Below, piece by piece: positions 8,472 through 15,558 of a stretch of 64,000 nucleotides of DNA. Origin of the DNA: Erythrobacter fulvus (lineage in GTDB: Bacteria > Pseudomonadota > Alphaproteobacteria > Sphingomonadales > Sphingomonadaceae); contig NZ_JAQQXQ010000005.1 in the NCBI RefSeq assembly GCF_028595285.1, forward strand, positions 124,001 through 188,000, in the 5' to 3' direction. The position numbers and the translations under genes were made by a program. The notes below the pieces were generated by a model that had not been told where the DNA came from, ran no database searches, and worked only from the letters and a program-made list of their open reading frames with translations. Position 1 is the first letter of the stretch. Every line of letters begins with the position of its first letter.

Positions 8472-9083
8472 TCATGTCGGGTCAAATCCTACAGCCAGTA
8501 GGGTGCCCCAAGCCATAATCTTAAACGGCTTTTCGGCCATGCCCGGGATTCCACCCTGATTAACGTGCCTACGCTGGGCAATTTCAAATCCCTGATCGGC
8601 CAAGAACTTGGCAAAGGAATTAGCCATTGCAAAGTGTTCAGGATCAGGCCCTGCGCTCAAAAACGCAATAACAGTTTGGTCGCCCGCCTGCGCTTTTAGT
8701 TTAGCTAGTGCGTCAGTCATAAATTGTTGAGTTAGTTCAAAAGGTGGCGGCGCGTGATGAATGTGCTTGTCGCCGGTGTCGATGGTGCCGTTATTGGTCC
8801 CGTTAAAGGCCACGGACCGGTCTCCAGTTGCAGACACGGCCATTATTTGCGGTTGCTCTTCGCTGGTGGGTGCAGGCTTTAGCGCAAGCCGCAGCACCCA
8901 ATAGAGCAAAAACACTACGATGCCTGCGGCAGCCCAAAGACGCACTTGTTCGACAGTCATTCCGCCCACCAATTTTCTTGTCGCGTCTGGGTATAGGCTC
9001 GCGGCGATCCCTGCCACGCCAATGGCGTTAGGAACAAGAATCCCCGGCGCGGAAACGGCAACGTTGTAAATCGCTTGGCGCAT
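8472..9083 (-). CDS. IS passenger gene: two-TM hypothetical protein, 203 aa
   Basis: A 203-residue protein inside the IS, convergent with the transposase. Two hydrophobic segments lie near the N terminus, about residues 15-31 and 48-67 (the second LWAAAGIVVFLLYWVLRLAL). A polar linker with an NGTNNGTIDTGDKHIHH segment follows, then a soluble C-terminal domain of about 90 residues containing IAFLSAGPDPEHFAMANSF and FLADQGFEIA. I recognise no known family. Start and spacing look genuine (AAGG upstream of the ATG at 9083). IS1595-family elements are known to carry accessory genes, but this one has no assigned role that I know. A membrane anchor with a cytosolic sensor or regulatory domain is one reading. 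Confidence 0.7.
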   Translation of the reverse strand: MRQAIYNVAVSAPGILVPNAIGVAGIAASLYPDATRKLVGGMTVEQVRLWAAAGIVVFLLYWVLRLALKPAPTSEEQPQIMAVSATGDRSVAFNGTNNGTIDTGDKHIHHAPPPFELTQQFMTDALAKLKAQAGDQTVIAFLSAGPDPEHFAMANSFAKFLADQGFEIAQRRHVNQGGIPGMAEKPFKIMAWGTLLAVGFDPT

Positions 9084-9142
9084 ATCGACGCCTTATCACC
9101 ACCCCGCCAGATTCGGGAGTCCTTGACACTAAATACCGTGGC

Positions 9143-9167
9143 TACGTGCTCCAAGGGGATAATAGCC
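9143..9167 (-). repeat. Right terminal inverted repeat of the IS
   Basis: Plus-strand end CAAGGGGATAATAGCC is the exact reverse complement of the first 16 bp of the left end. Confidence 0.92.
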
Positions 9168-9175
9168 ATTTCCTA
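9168..9175. repeat. Right target-site duplication of the IS
   Basis: ATTTCCTA, identical to 7480-7487. It also supplies the left arm of the first operator palindrome of the S24 repressor gene. Confidence 0.93.
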
Positions 9176-9205
9176 CTTGTCTAGGAAAAATCCTATGTGT
9201 AGGAT
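9169..9205. promoter_or_regulatory. Operator of overlapping TCCTA/TAGGA palindromes
   Basis: Two palindromes lie directly before the S24 repressor gene: TTTCCTA-CTTGTC-TAGGAAA (9169-9188) and ATCCTA-TGTG-TAGGAT (9190-9205), with centres 19 bp apart. The inner half-sites also form TAGGA-AAAA-TCCTA. The last TAGGAT contains AGGA, the likely ribosome-binding site for the ATG at 9212, so bound repressor would block both promoter and translation start. This is the classic layout for an autoregulated LexA/CI-type repressor. The IS target duplication begins in the left arm of the first palindrome and restores it. Confidence 0.65.
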
Positions 9206-9211
9206 AATTCC

Positions 9212-9892
9212 ATGGTTAAGGACCCGCAAAACCCCCGTCAGAGCCTCGCCGGACCGCGCGCGCGGCTGCTCGAATTGTCGCAGGAGAAGGGGGTGAGCTT
9301 GGCCGCCCTTTCGGAATTGCTGGGACGCAATCCGACCTATCTCCAGCAATTCATTCGCAAAGGGAGCCCGCGCAAGCTGGAGGAGCAGGATCGCGCAACA
9401 CTCGCCCGCTTCCTGGGTATTGGCGAGGAGGAATTGCGCGAGTCGCAGGATAATTCCTACGTAAAGCCCCCTAAGCGGCGCGACTCGGGTGATTGGGTTG
9501 ACGTGCCGCGGCTCGATCTCGGCGCGGCGGCAGGGGCAGGGCGCGTGCCGGGGGATGAGGCGGGCTTCGACGCCTTCCGATTCTCGCGCCGCTGGCTCGC
9601 CGAACAGGGGCTCGAAAGCGCGCAGCTCTCCGCGATCCGGGTCGAGGGGGATTCGATGGAGCCGCTACTCAACGACGGCGACGAAATCCTCGTCGACCTT
9701 TCGCCGCGTCCGTTCCGCGACGGCATCCACGTTGTGAGGCTGGGCGAGACCCTGATGGTCAAGCGCGTCGCAAGCACGGGGGCGGGGCGGGTGGCGCTGC
9801 TTTCGCAGAACCTCGCTTACCCGCCGGTCGAGGTCGCAGCGGAGGAAGTAGCGATCATCGGCCGGGTTGTGTGGAAGGGGGGGCGCGTATAG
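9212..9892 (+). CDS. LexA/CI-like repressor: XRE-type HTH plus S24 peptidase domain
   Basis: A 226-residue protein with two domains. The N-terminal helix-turn-helix (about residues 14-50) includes VSLAALSELLGRNPTYLQQFI. The C-terminal LexA/signal-peptidase-like domain has the catalytic Ser148 in VEGDSMEPL and Lys184 in LMVKRV. A small-residue stretch LGAAAGAG at 104-110 could serve as the self-cleavage site between domains. The dyad is intact, so RecA-stimulated or stress-induced autocleavage is plausible. The gene starts immediately after a multi-palindrome operator. Before the IS it faced the 67-aa HTH-like gene. Role inferred: repressor of itself and that divergent unit, perhaps a domesticated phage-type switch. 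Confidence 0.85.
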   Translation: MVKDPQNPRQSLAGPRARLLELSQEKGVSLAALSELLGRNPTYLQQFIRKGSPRKLEEQDRATLARFLGIGEEELRESQDNSYVKPPKRRDSGDWVDVPRLDLGAAAGAGRVPGDEAGFDAFRFSRRWLAEQGLESAQLSAIRVEGDSMEPLLNDGDEILVDLSPRPFRDGIHVVRLGETLMVKRVASTGAGRVALLSQNLAYPPVEVAAEEVAIIGRVVWKGGRV

Positions 9893-9904
9893 CCCCCAGC
9901 CGTG

Positions 9905-10492
9905 TCAATCGAGCAAGTAAGGCATGTCGCGCGCGACAGCTTCCCTGGAATACAGTTCGGCTTCGCCAATATCGAGATAGGGCATTTGCGCTGTATGGCG
10001 AGGGATCGGTCGAGCGAAGAGATTGTGCGGAAAACGGGGCTCGCTCCCCAGCTCAGCCGTAAGCTTTTCCCGTTCCTCTTCCAAGCCGTGTTCGAGGCCA
10101 ATGCCGAGCCCGATACCATGCTCGGGCCATGTCCGTTCCGCATCGAGTTCGCACAACCGGTCGATCACATGATTGATCCTCATGTGCTTGGATCGATAGG
10201 GTTCCGGCATTTGCTCAGGGGGGATCACTCCGCCAGTCAGACGGTTCTTGCCGTTGGATTGCGCCAGAAAGATCGCCAGTGCGGTTACCCGGTCCATGGT
10301 TTCCTGCTCGACGAGCCATGTGAGGAAATCTTGGCTGTCATCGCGGAACAGAAGAATGCCGAGCGCTGCACTGTGCCAGATCAGCGGGTCGCCACTCTGC
10401 TTGATCCAGGCAATGTCATCGGCGCTGTCGGGATCTAGCATTTCGGGGAGAGGGGAAGCTGCGGCCGGGGTGGGCCTTTTGTTCCAGAACAT
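9905..10492 (-). CDS. DUF4274-like protein, 195 aa
   Basis: A soluble 195-residue protein without a signal peptide. The segment LTWLVEQETMDRVTALAIFLAQSNG (residues about 58-82) resembles DUF4274, in which a WI.. helix is followed by DRATAL.IFW. I make this assignment from memory of the motif and it is moderate at best. The C-terminal half is rich in charged residues and prolines. It is convergent with the S24 repressor gene (12 bp apart) and divergent from the metallo-hydrolase gene. DUF4274 proteins have no established biochemical function; some sit near immunity-type genes. Confidence 0.6.
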   Translation of the reverse strand: MFWNKRPTPAAASPLPEMLDPDSADDIAWIKQSGDPLIWHSAALGILLFRDDSQDFLTWLVEQETMDRVTALAIFLAQSNGKNRLTGGVIPPEQMPEPYRSKHMRINHVIDRLCELDAERTWPEHGIGLGIGLEHGLEEEREKLTAELGSEPRFPHNLFARPIPRHTAQMPYLDIGEAELYSREAVARDMPYLLD

Positions 10493-10587
10493 CGATTTTC
10501 TCCTTGAATAGCTTGCTAAATCCTAGCGTGAGCGCCGTTAAGATTCCGTGACTTGTCAGTCGAGCACGCCAGGCTATCCTTCCGCCC

Positions 10588-11265
10588 ATGACCGACACCC
10601 CCGAACCCAAGCCTACACCCCCCATGCGCGCCGCGATCATTCCGGTGACGCCGCTTCAGCAGAACTGCTCGCTGATCTGGTGCACCAAAACCATGAAGGG
10701 CGCGCTGGTCGATCCCGGCGGGGATCTCGACCGGCTGAAGGAAGCCGTCGCCAAGGCGGGCGTCACGCTCGAGAAGATCCTCGTAACCCATGGGCACCTC
10801 GATCATTGCGGGCAGGCCGGGATGCTGGCCGAGGAACTGGGCCTCCCCATCGAAGGCCCGCACGAGGATGACCGCTTCTGGATCGACCAGTTAGATGATG
10901 ATGGCCCCCGCTGGGGGATGGTGGCCAAGAGCTTCACGCCGACCCGCTGGCTGAAGCACGGCGACACGGTGACGGTGGGTGAACTCACGCTCGACGTGAT
11001 CCATTGCCCCGGCCACACCCCCGGCCATGTGGTGTTCTTCCACGAACCCAGCCGCTTCGCGATTGTCGGCGACGTGCTGTTCCAGGGAAGCATCGGTCGC
11101 ACCGACTTCCCGCGCGGCAATCATCAGGACCTGATCGATTCGATCACCCAGCGCCTCTGGCCGCTCGGCGAGGACGTGATGTTCATCCCCGGCCATGGCC
11201 CGACGAGCACCTTCGGGCGCGAGCGCAAGACCAATGCGTTTGTGAGCGATTATGCGCTCGGGTAA
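10588..11265 (+). CDS. Metallo-beta-lactamase-fold hydrolase, glyoxalase II-like
   Basis: A 225-residue MBL-fold enzyme. The metal-binding THGHLDHCGQ motif supplies H.H.DH near residue 72. IHCPGHTPGHVVF and IVGDVLFQGSIGRTDFP provide the further histidine and the bridging aspartate, and FIPGHGP the last histidine. The small size and the GSIGRTD.P motif match the YcbL/type II glyoxalase subgroup that hydrolyses thioesters or related esters. It is probably cytosolic. The short N-terminal extension is proline-rich, and an in-frame ATG 12 codons downstream (MRAAIIPVTPLQQNC) is an equally good start. Substrate unknown. Confidence 0.85.
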   Translation: MTDTPEPKPTPPMRAAIIPVTPLQQNCSLIWCTKTMKGALVDPGGDLDRLKEAVAKAGVTLEKILVTHGHLDHCGQAGMLAEELGLPIEGPHEDDRFWIDQLDDDGPRWGMVAKSFTPTRWLKHGDTVTVGELTLDVIHCPGHTPGHVVFFHEPSRFAIVGDVLFQGSIGRTDFPRGNHQDLIDSITQRLWPLGEDVMFIPGHGPTSTFGRERKTNAFVSDYALG

Positions 11266-11266
11266 G

Positions 11267-11767
11267 TTACAATTCGCAGGGCATATTTCCTAGCCGTTCA
11301 AGCAGCTTCAGCGTCCTGCTGAACTGTCGCCCATCCGGCTCATTCCAGAATATCAGCAATTTGCCATCTTTCATCGCGTAGCTGCGCACAGCGTCGTTCC
11401 CGCGACGGTTGGGAATGCCCGATCCCACAATATGGTGTGTTAGCGAGCCATTCTCGGCATCGGTTTGATATTGTCCGAAGTACTCGATCGTATTGCGTGC
11501 CGCTTCGGCCAGCCCATCTACGTCCTGTCGACCTTTTATGGGCGCAGAATCGGGGTCAAGCATGACCTGAACGCTCAAAAATCCCTCAGGCGTATAGATG
11601 AAACGTCCCCTAGCGCCCGAGCGATCAGGCTGCATTGGATTGCCTTCGCTGTCGAGATCAGACCATTTGACGACTTCCCAAACTCCGAAAAGACAAGGAT
11701 CGTTCGGCTCCGACCGCGCCTGCGCGGCCAGCAGGGCAGTGGAAAGCACAACGGCAATCGCGCTCAC
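11267..11767 (-). CDS. Secreted lipocalin-like domain protein
   Basis: A 166-residue protein with an N-terminal signal peptide (SAIAVVLSTALLAAQARS). The body has the lipocalin-like pattern: LFGVWEVVKW at the first strand, GRFIYTPEGFLSVQVM, and a GKLLIFWNEP.GR strand towards the end. This small beta-barrel family probably binds a ligand or has a structural role outside the cytoplasm. The start is a GTG that lies 1 bp after the stop of the MAPEG gene, whose 3' end supplies the purine-rich ribosome site, so the two are translationally coupled. No catalytic residues are evident. Confidence 0.7.
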   Translation of the reverse strand: MSAIAVVLSTALLAAQARSEPNDPCLFGVWEVVKWSDLDSEGNPMQPDRSGARGRFIYTPEGFLSVQVMLDPDSAPIKGRQDVDGLAEAARNTIEYFGQYQTDAENGSLTHHIVGSGIPNRRGNDAVRSYAMKDGKLLIFWNEPDGRQFSRTLKLLERLGNMPCEL

Positions 11768-11768
11768 C

Positions 11769-12164
11769 TTACATCACCCCCATCACCACCAGCACCGCGA
11801 CGACCGCCAGACCCAGCTGCACTAGCATCGTCACCAGCGTGCCGATCATCCGGCCGACCTTGAGCTTGCCACCGTCCATGCCGAAGCCGTGCGCCACGCG
11901 GCCGATGAAATAGACTGCGGCGACGTAGGCCAGCCACCAGCTGCCCGCACCCGCCAGCTCGATCGCGGCGATCAGCACCAGCACGAAAGCGGTGTTCTCG
12001 ACAAAGTTCAGCTGCGCGCGCATCCGCCGCTGCAAGCTCTCGCTACCGCCGTCGCCGACACTGATCTGCAGCGCGGTGCGCAGCGCGCCAATGCGGATGC
12101 CCAGCCAGATGTTGAGCACGGCGGCAGCCGCCGCAGCGGCGAGCGTTACGGGAAGCACGGTCAT
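11769..12164 (-). CDS. MAPEG family membrane protein
   Basis: A 131-residue integral membrane protein with about four hydrophobic segments. The central RAQLNFVENTAFVLVLIAAIEL motif is the MAPEG signature: Arg/Asn and Glu residues at the start of helix 2, in the glutathione- and lipid-binding part of the family. The later YFIGRVAHGFG motif is also typical. MAPEG proteins are trimeric membrane enzymes acting on glutathione conjugates or lipids, but many bacterial members are uncharacterised. The gene is directly upstream of and coupled to the lipocalin-like gene, hinting that both handle hydrophobic compounds. Confidence 0.85.
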   Translation of the reverse strand: MTVLPVTLAAAAAAAVLNIWLGIRIGALRTALQISVGDGGSESLQRRMRAQLNFVENTAFVLVLIAAIELAGAGSWWLAYVAAVYFIGRVAHGFGMDGGKLKVGRMIGTLVTMLVQLGLAVVAVLVVMGVM

Positions 12165-12217
12165 GTTGAAGATCCCCTCTTTGATATGCCGCCATTGCTA
12201 GGACTGCCTCGCGCGGG

Positions 12218-12245
12218 TTGCAACGTGCGAATTTTCCGCTATAGC
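12218..12245 (+). promoter_or_regulatory. Candidate promoter for rpmF-plsX-fabH
   Basis: TTGCAA at 12218-12223 and TATAGC at 12240-12245 are separated by 16 bp, an acceptable -35/-10 pair for the housekeeping sigma factor. It lies in the 238-bp gap upstream of rpmF, where I see no other gene or RNA. Confidence 0.35.
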
Positions 12246-12402
12246 GCGCGCCTTCCCGCCGCTGCTGGCCAAGGAAACCGCGTACTTGCTAGTGCTTGTG
12301 CGTCGGCGTTCCTTGCCGTAAGGGCGGCCTTCGAGAATCACGGCGTCCAAAGCTTCAAGCCGGTGGCGCGAACGCAAAGTTATTTGAGGAATTGGTGCCG
12401 CC

Positions 12403-12579
12403 ATGGCTGTCCCCAAGAGAAAAGTATCGCCTTCCCGTCGCGGCATGCGTCGCTCGCATGATGCGCTGAAGGTCGAAGCATTCCACGAATGCCCGAACTG
12501 CGGTGAGCTGAAGCGCCCGCACAACATCTGCGGCCACTGCGGCCACTACAACGGGCGTCAGGTTGTCGCCGTCGGCTGA
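12403..12579 (+). CDS. rpmF: 50S ribosomal protein L32
   Basis: A 58-residue protein beginning [20 protein letters not shown], the unmistakable L32 N terminus. Two Cys pairs, CPNCG and CGHCG, form the zinc ribbon of the zinc-containing L32 form. L32 sits near the peptidyl-transferase region of the large subunit. The gene precedes plsX and fabH, the common bacterial rpmF-plsX-fabH order that links ribosome and lipid synthesis. TGAGGA lies upstream of the ATG, although the spacing is somewhat long. Confidence 0.97.
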   Translation: MAVPKRKVSPSRRGMRRSHDALKVEAFHECPNCGELKRPHNICGHCGHYNGRQVVAVG

Positions 12580-12617
12580 TTGCCGCTGGCGTTCACGATA
12601 GACCGGAGAGAAACACC

Positions 12618-13703
12618 ATGACCTTGCCGCGTATCGCCGTTGACGCGATGGGCGGGGATGAAGGCGTGCGCGTGATGGTCGAAGGCGCGGCGCTCGCCCG
12701 TCGCCGGCACGAGGAATTCAAGTTCCTCCTGGTTGGTGATGAAAAGCGCATCGCCGCCGCGCTCGACAATCATCCGGGCATGCGCGGTGCCTCCGAAATC
12801 CTGCATTGCGACGATGTTGTGGGCGGCGACGAATTGCCGAGCCGCGCCATGCGTCGTGCCAAGACCACCAGCATGGGCCTTGCGGTCAATGCGGTGAAGA
12901 CCGGCGAGGCCGGTGCCGCAGTCAGCGCGGGCAATACCGGCGCGCTGATGGCGATGAGCAAGATTGCGCTGCGCACCCTGCCGGGGATCGACCGGCCCGC
13001 GCTCGCCGCGATCATGCCGACATTGCAGGCGCATGACGTGGTGATGCTCGACCTAGGCGCCAACACCGAAGCCGACGCACGCAACCTGGTGCAGTTTGCG
13101 GTGATGGGCGCGGCCTATTCGCGCATCGTCAACGGATTCGAGCGCCCGGTGGTCCGGCTGCTCAATATCGGCACCGAAGAGATCAAGGGCACCGAGGAAC
13201 TGCGCGGTGCGGCTGCGATGCTCACTGCCGCTTCGGCGGGAGGCGGGCTGGCGCTGGACTTCGACGGCTTCGTGGAAAGCGACAAAATCAATCGCGGCGA
13301 GACCCACGTTGTCGTTACCGACGGATTTTCGGGCAATATCGCGCTGAAGGCGATCGAAGGCTCGGCGCGCTTCGTTACCGACCTGCTGCGTCAGGCCTTC
13401 ACCTCCTCGCTGCGCTCGAAGATCGGCTTTCTGGTCTCGCGCCCTGCGACCGAGCTGCTCAAGCACCATCTCGATCCGAATAATCACAACGGCGCGGTGT
13501 TTCTCGGCCTCAACGGCGTGGTGGTGAAAAGCCACGGCAGCGCCAACGCCAAGGGCGTTGCCAATGCGGTAGCCGTCGCTGCCCGGTTGCTCGAAAACAA
13601 GCTGACCGAACGGATCGCGCACGACCTTGCCGAGCTCGGACAGGATGCGCTCGGACGCAACGGCAAGGGCCGCGCTTCGGGCGACGGTGAGGTTGCCCTG
13701 TGA
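12618..13703 (+). CDS. plsX: Phosphate acyltransferase PlsX
   Basis: A 361-residue protein opening with [11 protein letters not shown], the PlsX signature. [14 protein letters not shown] ([12 protein letters not shown]), [12 protein letters not shown] and [11 protein letters not shown] motifs follow in the expected order. PlsX converts acyl-ACP and phosphate to acyl-phosphate, the donor used by PlsY for the first acylation of glycerol-3-phosphate. It is a soluble, membrane-associated enzyme. CGGAGAG precedes the ATG. The stop overlaps the GTG start of fabH, so the two are co-translated. Confidence 0.97.
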   Translation: MTLPRIAVDAMGGDEGVRVMVEGAALARRRHEEFKFLLVGDEKRIAAALDNHPGMRGASEILHCDDVVGGDELPSRAMRRAKTTSMGLAVNAVKTGEAGAAVSAGNTGALMAMSKIALRTLPGIDRPALAAIMPTLQAHDVVMLDLGANTEADARNLVQFAVMGAAYSRIVNGFERPVVRLLNIGTEEIKGTEELRGAAAMLTAASAGGGLALDFDGFVESDKINRGETHVVVTDGFSGNIALKAIEGSARFVTDLLRQAFTSSLRSKIGFLVSRPATELLKHHLDPNNHNGAVFLGLNGVVVKSHGSANAKGVANAVAVAARLLENKLTERIAHDLAELGQDALGRNGKGRASGDGEVAL

Positions 13704-14689
13704 AACCTGGGGGCGTGGCCGGATCGCGATTGATTGGCACCGGGTCGGCGCTTCCTGCAAAGGTCGTCACCAATGCCGAACTGGCGGAGCGCGTGGATAC
13801 CTCGGACGAATGGATCGTCGAGCGTACCGGTATCCGTCAGCGTTACATCGCGGGTGAGGGTGAAACGACCGCCACGCTGGCCACCGCTGCGGCGCGCGCG
13901 GCGCTGGAAGACGCGGGCGTCGATGCTGCCAGTATCGATTTGATCGTGCTGGCCACGGCCACGCCGGACAACACCTTCCCCGCCACCGCCACCAAGGTGC
14001 AGGCCGCACTGGGCTGCACGGGCGGGATCGCCTTCGATGTCGCGGCGGTCTGTTCCGGTTTTCTCTACGCGCTCGCCACTGCCGACTCGCTGCTGCGCAC
14101 CGGCATGGCCAAGCGCGCGCTGGTGATCGGTGCAGAGACTTTCAGCCGGATTCTCGACTGGGAAGACCGGACGACTTGCGTGCTGTTCGGCGACGGGGCC
14201 GGTGCCGTCGTGCTCGAAGCGCCTTCGGGCGAACCACAGGGCGCAAACGCCCCCGGTATCCTCGGCACGCGTCTCCATGCGGACGGATCATGTCATGATC
14301 TGCTTTATGTCGATGGCGGGCCGTCGAGCACGCAGACTGTCGGCCATGTGCGCATGAAGGGCCGCGAGGTGTTTCGCCATGCGGTCGTGAACCTGTCCGA
14401 CGTTCTCAAGGAAGTGCTTGAGGTAACGGGCGTTTCTGCCGACCAGATTGACTGGGTCGTGCCGCACCAGGCCAATGCCCGGATCCTCGATGCGACGGCA
14501 AAGAAGCTTGGGGTCGCGCCGGAAAAGGTCATCGTCACGGTTCAGGACCATGCCAATACCTCGGCCGCTTCGGTGCCGCTGGCGCTCGATACCGCGCGCA
14601 AGGACGGGCGAATCAAACAGGGCGATCTGGTCATGCTCGAAGCGATGGGCGGCGGTTTCACCTGGGGGGCGAGCCTGATCCGTCTGTGA
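13700..14689 (+). CDS. fabH: 3-oxoacyl-ACP synthase III
   Basis: A 329-residue ketoacyl-ACP synthase III that starts fatty acid synthesis by condensing acyl-CoA with malonyl-ACP. The catalytic triad is visible: Cys118 in AAVCSGFLY, His256 in VPHQANARI and Asn286 in DHANTSAAS. The C-terminal GGGFTWGA motif is also normal. The gene starts with GTG in a GTGA overlap with the plsX stop. The downstream 140-bp gap probably carries the ihfA promoter. Length and motif spacing are standard, so activity is expected. Confidence 0.96.
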   Translation: MKPGGVAGSRLIGTGSALPAKVVTNAELAERVDTSDEWIVERTGIRQRYIAGEGETTATLATAAARAALEDAGVDAASIDLIVLATATPDNTFPATATKVQAALGCTGGIAFDVAAVCSGFLYALATADSLLRTGMAKRALVIGAETFSRILDWEDRTTCVLFGDGAGAVVLEAPSGEPQGANAPGILGTRLHADGSCHDLLYVDGGPSSTQTVGHVRMKGREVFRHAVVNLSDVLKEVLEVTGVSADQIDWVVPHQANARILDATAKKLGVAPEKVIVTVQDHANTSAASVPLALDTARKDGRIKQGDLVMLEAMGGGFTWGASLIRL

Positions 14690-14829
14690 TCTGTGCCCTG
14701 CGGCGCGAAGGCATCAGCTAACACAAATGCTGAAAACTCAACATTCATCGCAGCATCGCGTTGCAAAATCGCCGGAAAATAGTAAGTTGAAGTTCTTCGG
14801 ATGGGTCGCGCCAACGAAGGAGAAAACGC

Positions 14830-15129
14830 ATGATGCGTTCGGTAGGCACTTTGACCCGCGCTGATCTCGCGGAAACAATCAACCGCAAGATGGGTTTCAG
14901 CCGTGCGGAATCGCTCGAAATGGTCGAGGCGATCCTCGGCAAAATGAGCGATGCGCTTGCACGCGGCGAAAACGTCAAGATTTCCGGCTTCGGCAGCTTC
15001 GTGCTGCGTGACAAGAACGAGCGGATCGGCCGCAACCCCAAGACCGGGGTGGAAGTGCCGATTACCCCGCGCCGGGTGATGACGTTCCGTTCGAGCCAGT
15101 TGCTCAAGGAACGCATCGCCAAGGGGTGA
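14830..15129 (+). CDS. ihfA: Integration host factor subunit alpha
   Basis: A 99-residue HU/IHF-family protein. [11 protein letters not shown] at the N terminus, [12 protein letters not shown] and the beta-arm sequence [22 protein letters not shown] identify IhfA rather than HU. As a heterodimer with IhfB it bends DNA at specific sites and supports recombination, replication and regulation. GAAGGAG precedes the start. Two ATG codons occur in tandem; the first is used here. Placement after fabH and before a MerR-type gene is the usual alphaproteobacterial order. Confidence 0.95.
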   Translation: MMRSVGTLTRADLAETINRKMGFSRAESLEMVEAILGKMSDALARGENVKISGFGSFVLRDKNERIGRNPKTGVEVPITPRRVMTFRSSQLLKERIAKG

Positions 15130-15149
15130 GGAACAAGGGGTGAGAGCCA

Positions 15150-15554
15150 ATGGCCGAATTCGGTGACGGGAAAGACGAGGGCGCGTTGCGCACCATCGGC
15201 GAAGTCAGCGAGGCGCTTGGCATCAAGCCCCACGTCCTGCGTTACTGGGAACAGCAATTCCCCCTGCTCAAGCCGCTGAAGCGCAGCGGTGGGCGCCGCT
15301 ATTACCGGCCGGCCGACGTCGCGATGGTCGAGGCGATCGACCGGCTGGTGAACCGCGAGGGCTATACCCTCAAAGGGGCAGAGGCAGTCTTGCGTACGGG
15401 TGGAAAACCGGCAGGCGAACCTGCCGTGCATGCCCGCAGCGAGGACGCTACCCCGGGGGTGCGACTGATGGTGACCGAGGGGCCGGACGTGGCCGAAATC
15501 GTCGCCGGGCTGAAAGCCGTCCGTACCAGACTGGCGTCGGCGCTCGACGCGTAA
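15150..15554 (+). CDS. MerR family transcriptional regulator
   Basis: A 134-residue protein with an N-terminal MerR winged helix: RTIGEVSEALGIKPHVLRYWEQQFP, followed by GGRRYYRPADVAMVEAI. The C-terminal region is short and lacks the cysteine metal ligands of mercury, copper or zinc sensors. It resembles the uncharacterised MerR protein that follows ihfA in many alphaproteobacteria. It lies 20 bp after ihfA and probably shares its transcript. It is convergent with smc, with only 4 bp between the stops. The regulated genes are unknown. Confidence 0.88.
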   Translation: MAEFGDGKDEGALRTIGEVSEALGIKPHVLRYWEQQFPLLKPLKRSGGRRYYRPADVAMVEAIDRLVNREGYTLKGAEAVLRTGGKPAGEPAVHARSEDATPGVRLMVTEGPDVAEIVAGLKAVRTRLASALDA

Positions 15555-15558
15555 GTCC

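Larger units (their letters stand above)
7488..9167. mobile_element. Complete IS1595-family insertion sequence with passenger gene
   Basis: The element is 1,680 bp. Its ends are inverted repeats with a perfect 16-bp core, GGCTATTATCCCCTTG, at 7488-7503 and 9152-9167 (22 of 25 matching over 25 bp). It is flanked by the perfect 8-bp direct repeat ATTTCCTA. Inside are a full-length transposase gene on the plus strand (7536-8414) and a convergent passenger gene on the minus strand (8472-9083). The element sits between the 67-aa HTH-like gene and the S24 repressor gene, precisely at the edge of the operator palindromes. Intact ends, duplication and transposase suggest it can still move. The subgroup assignment would need comparison with ISfinder. 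Confidence 0.93.
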
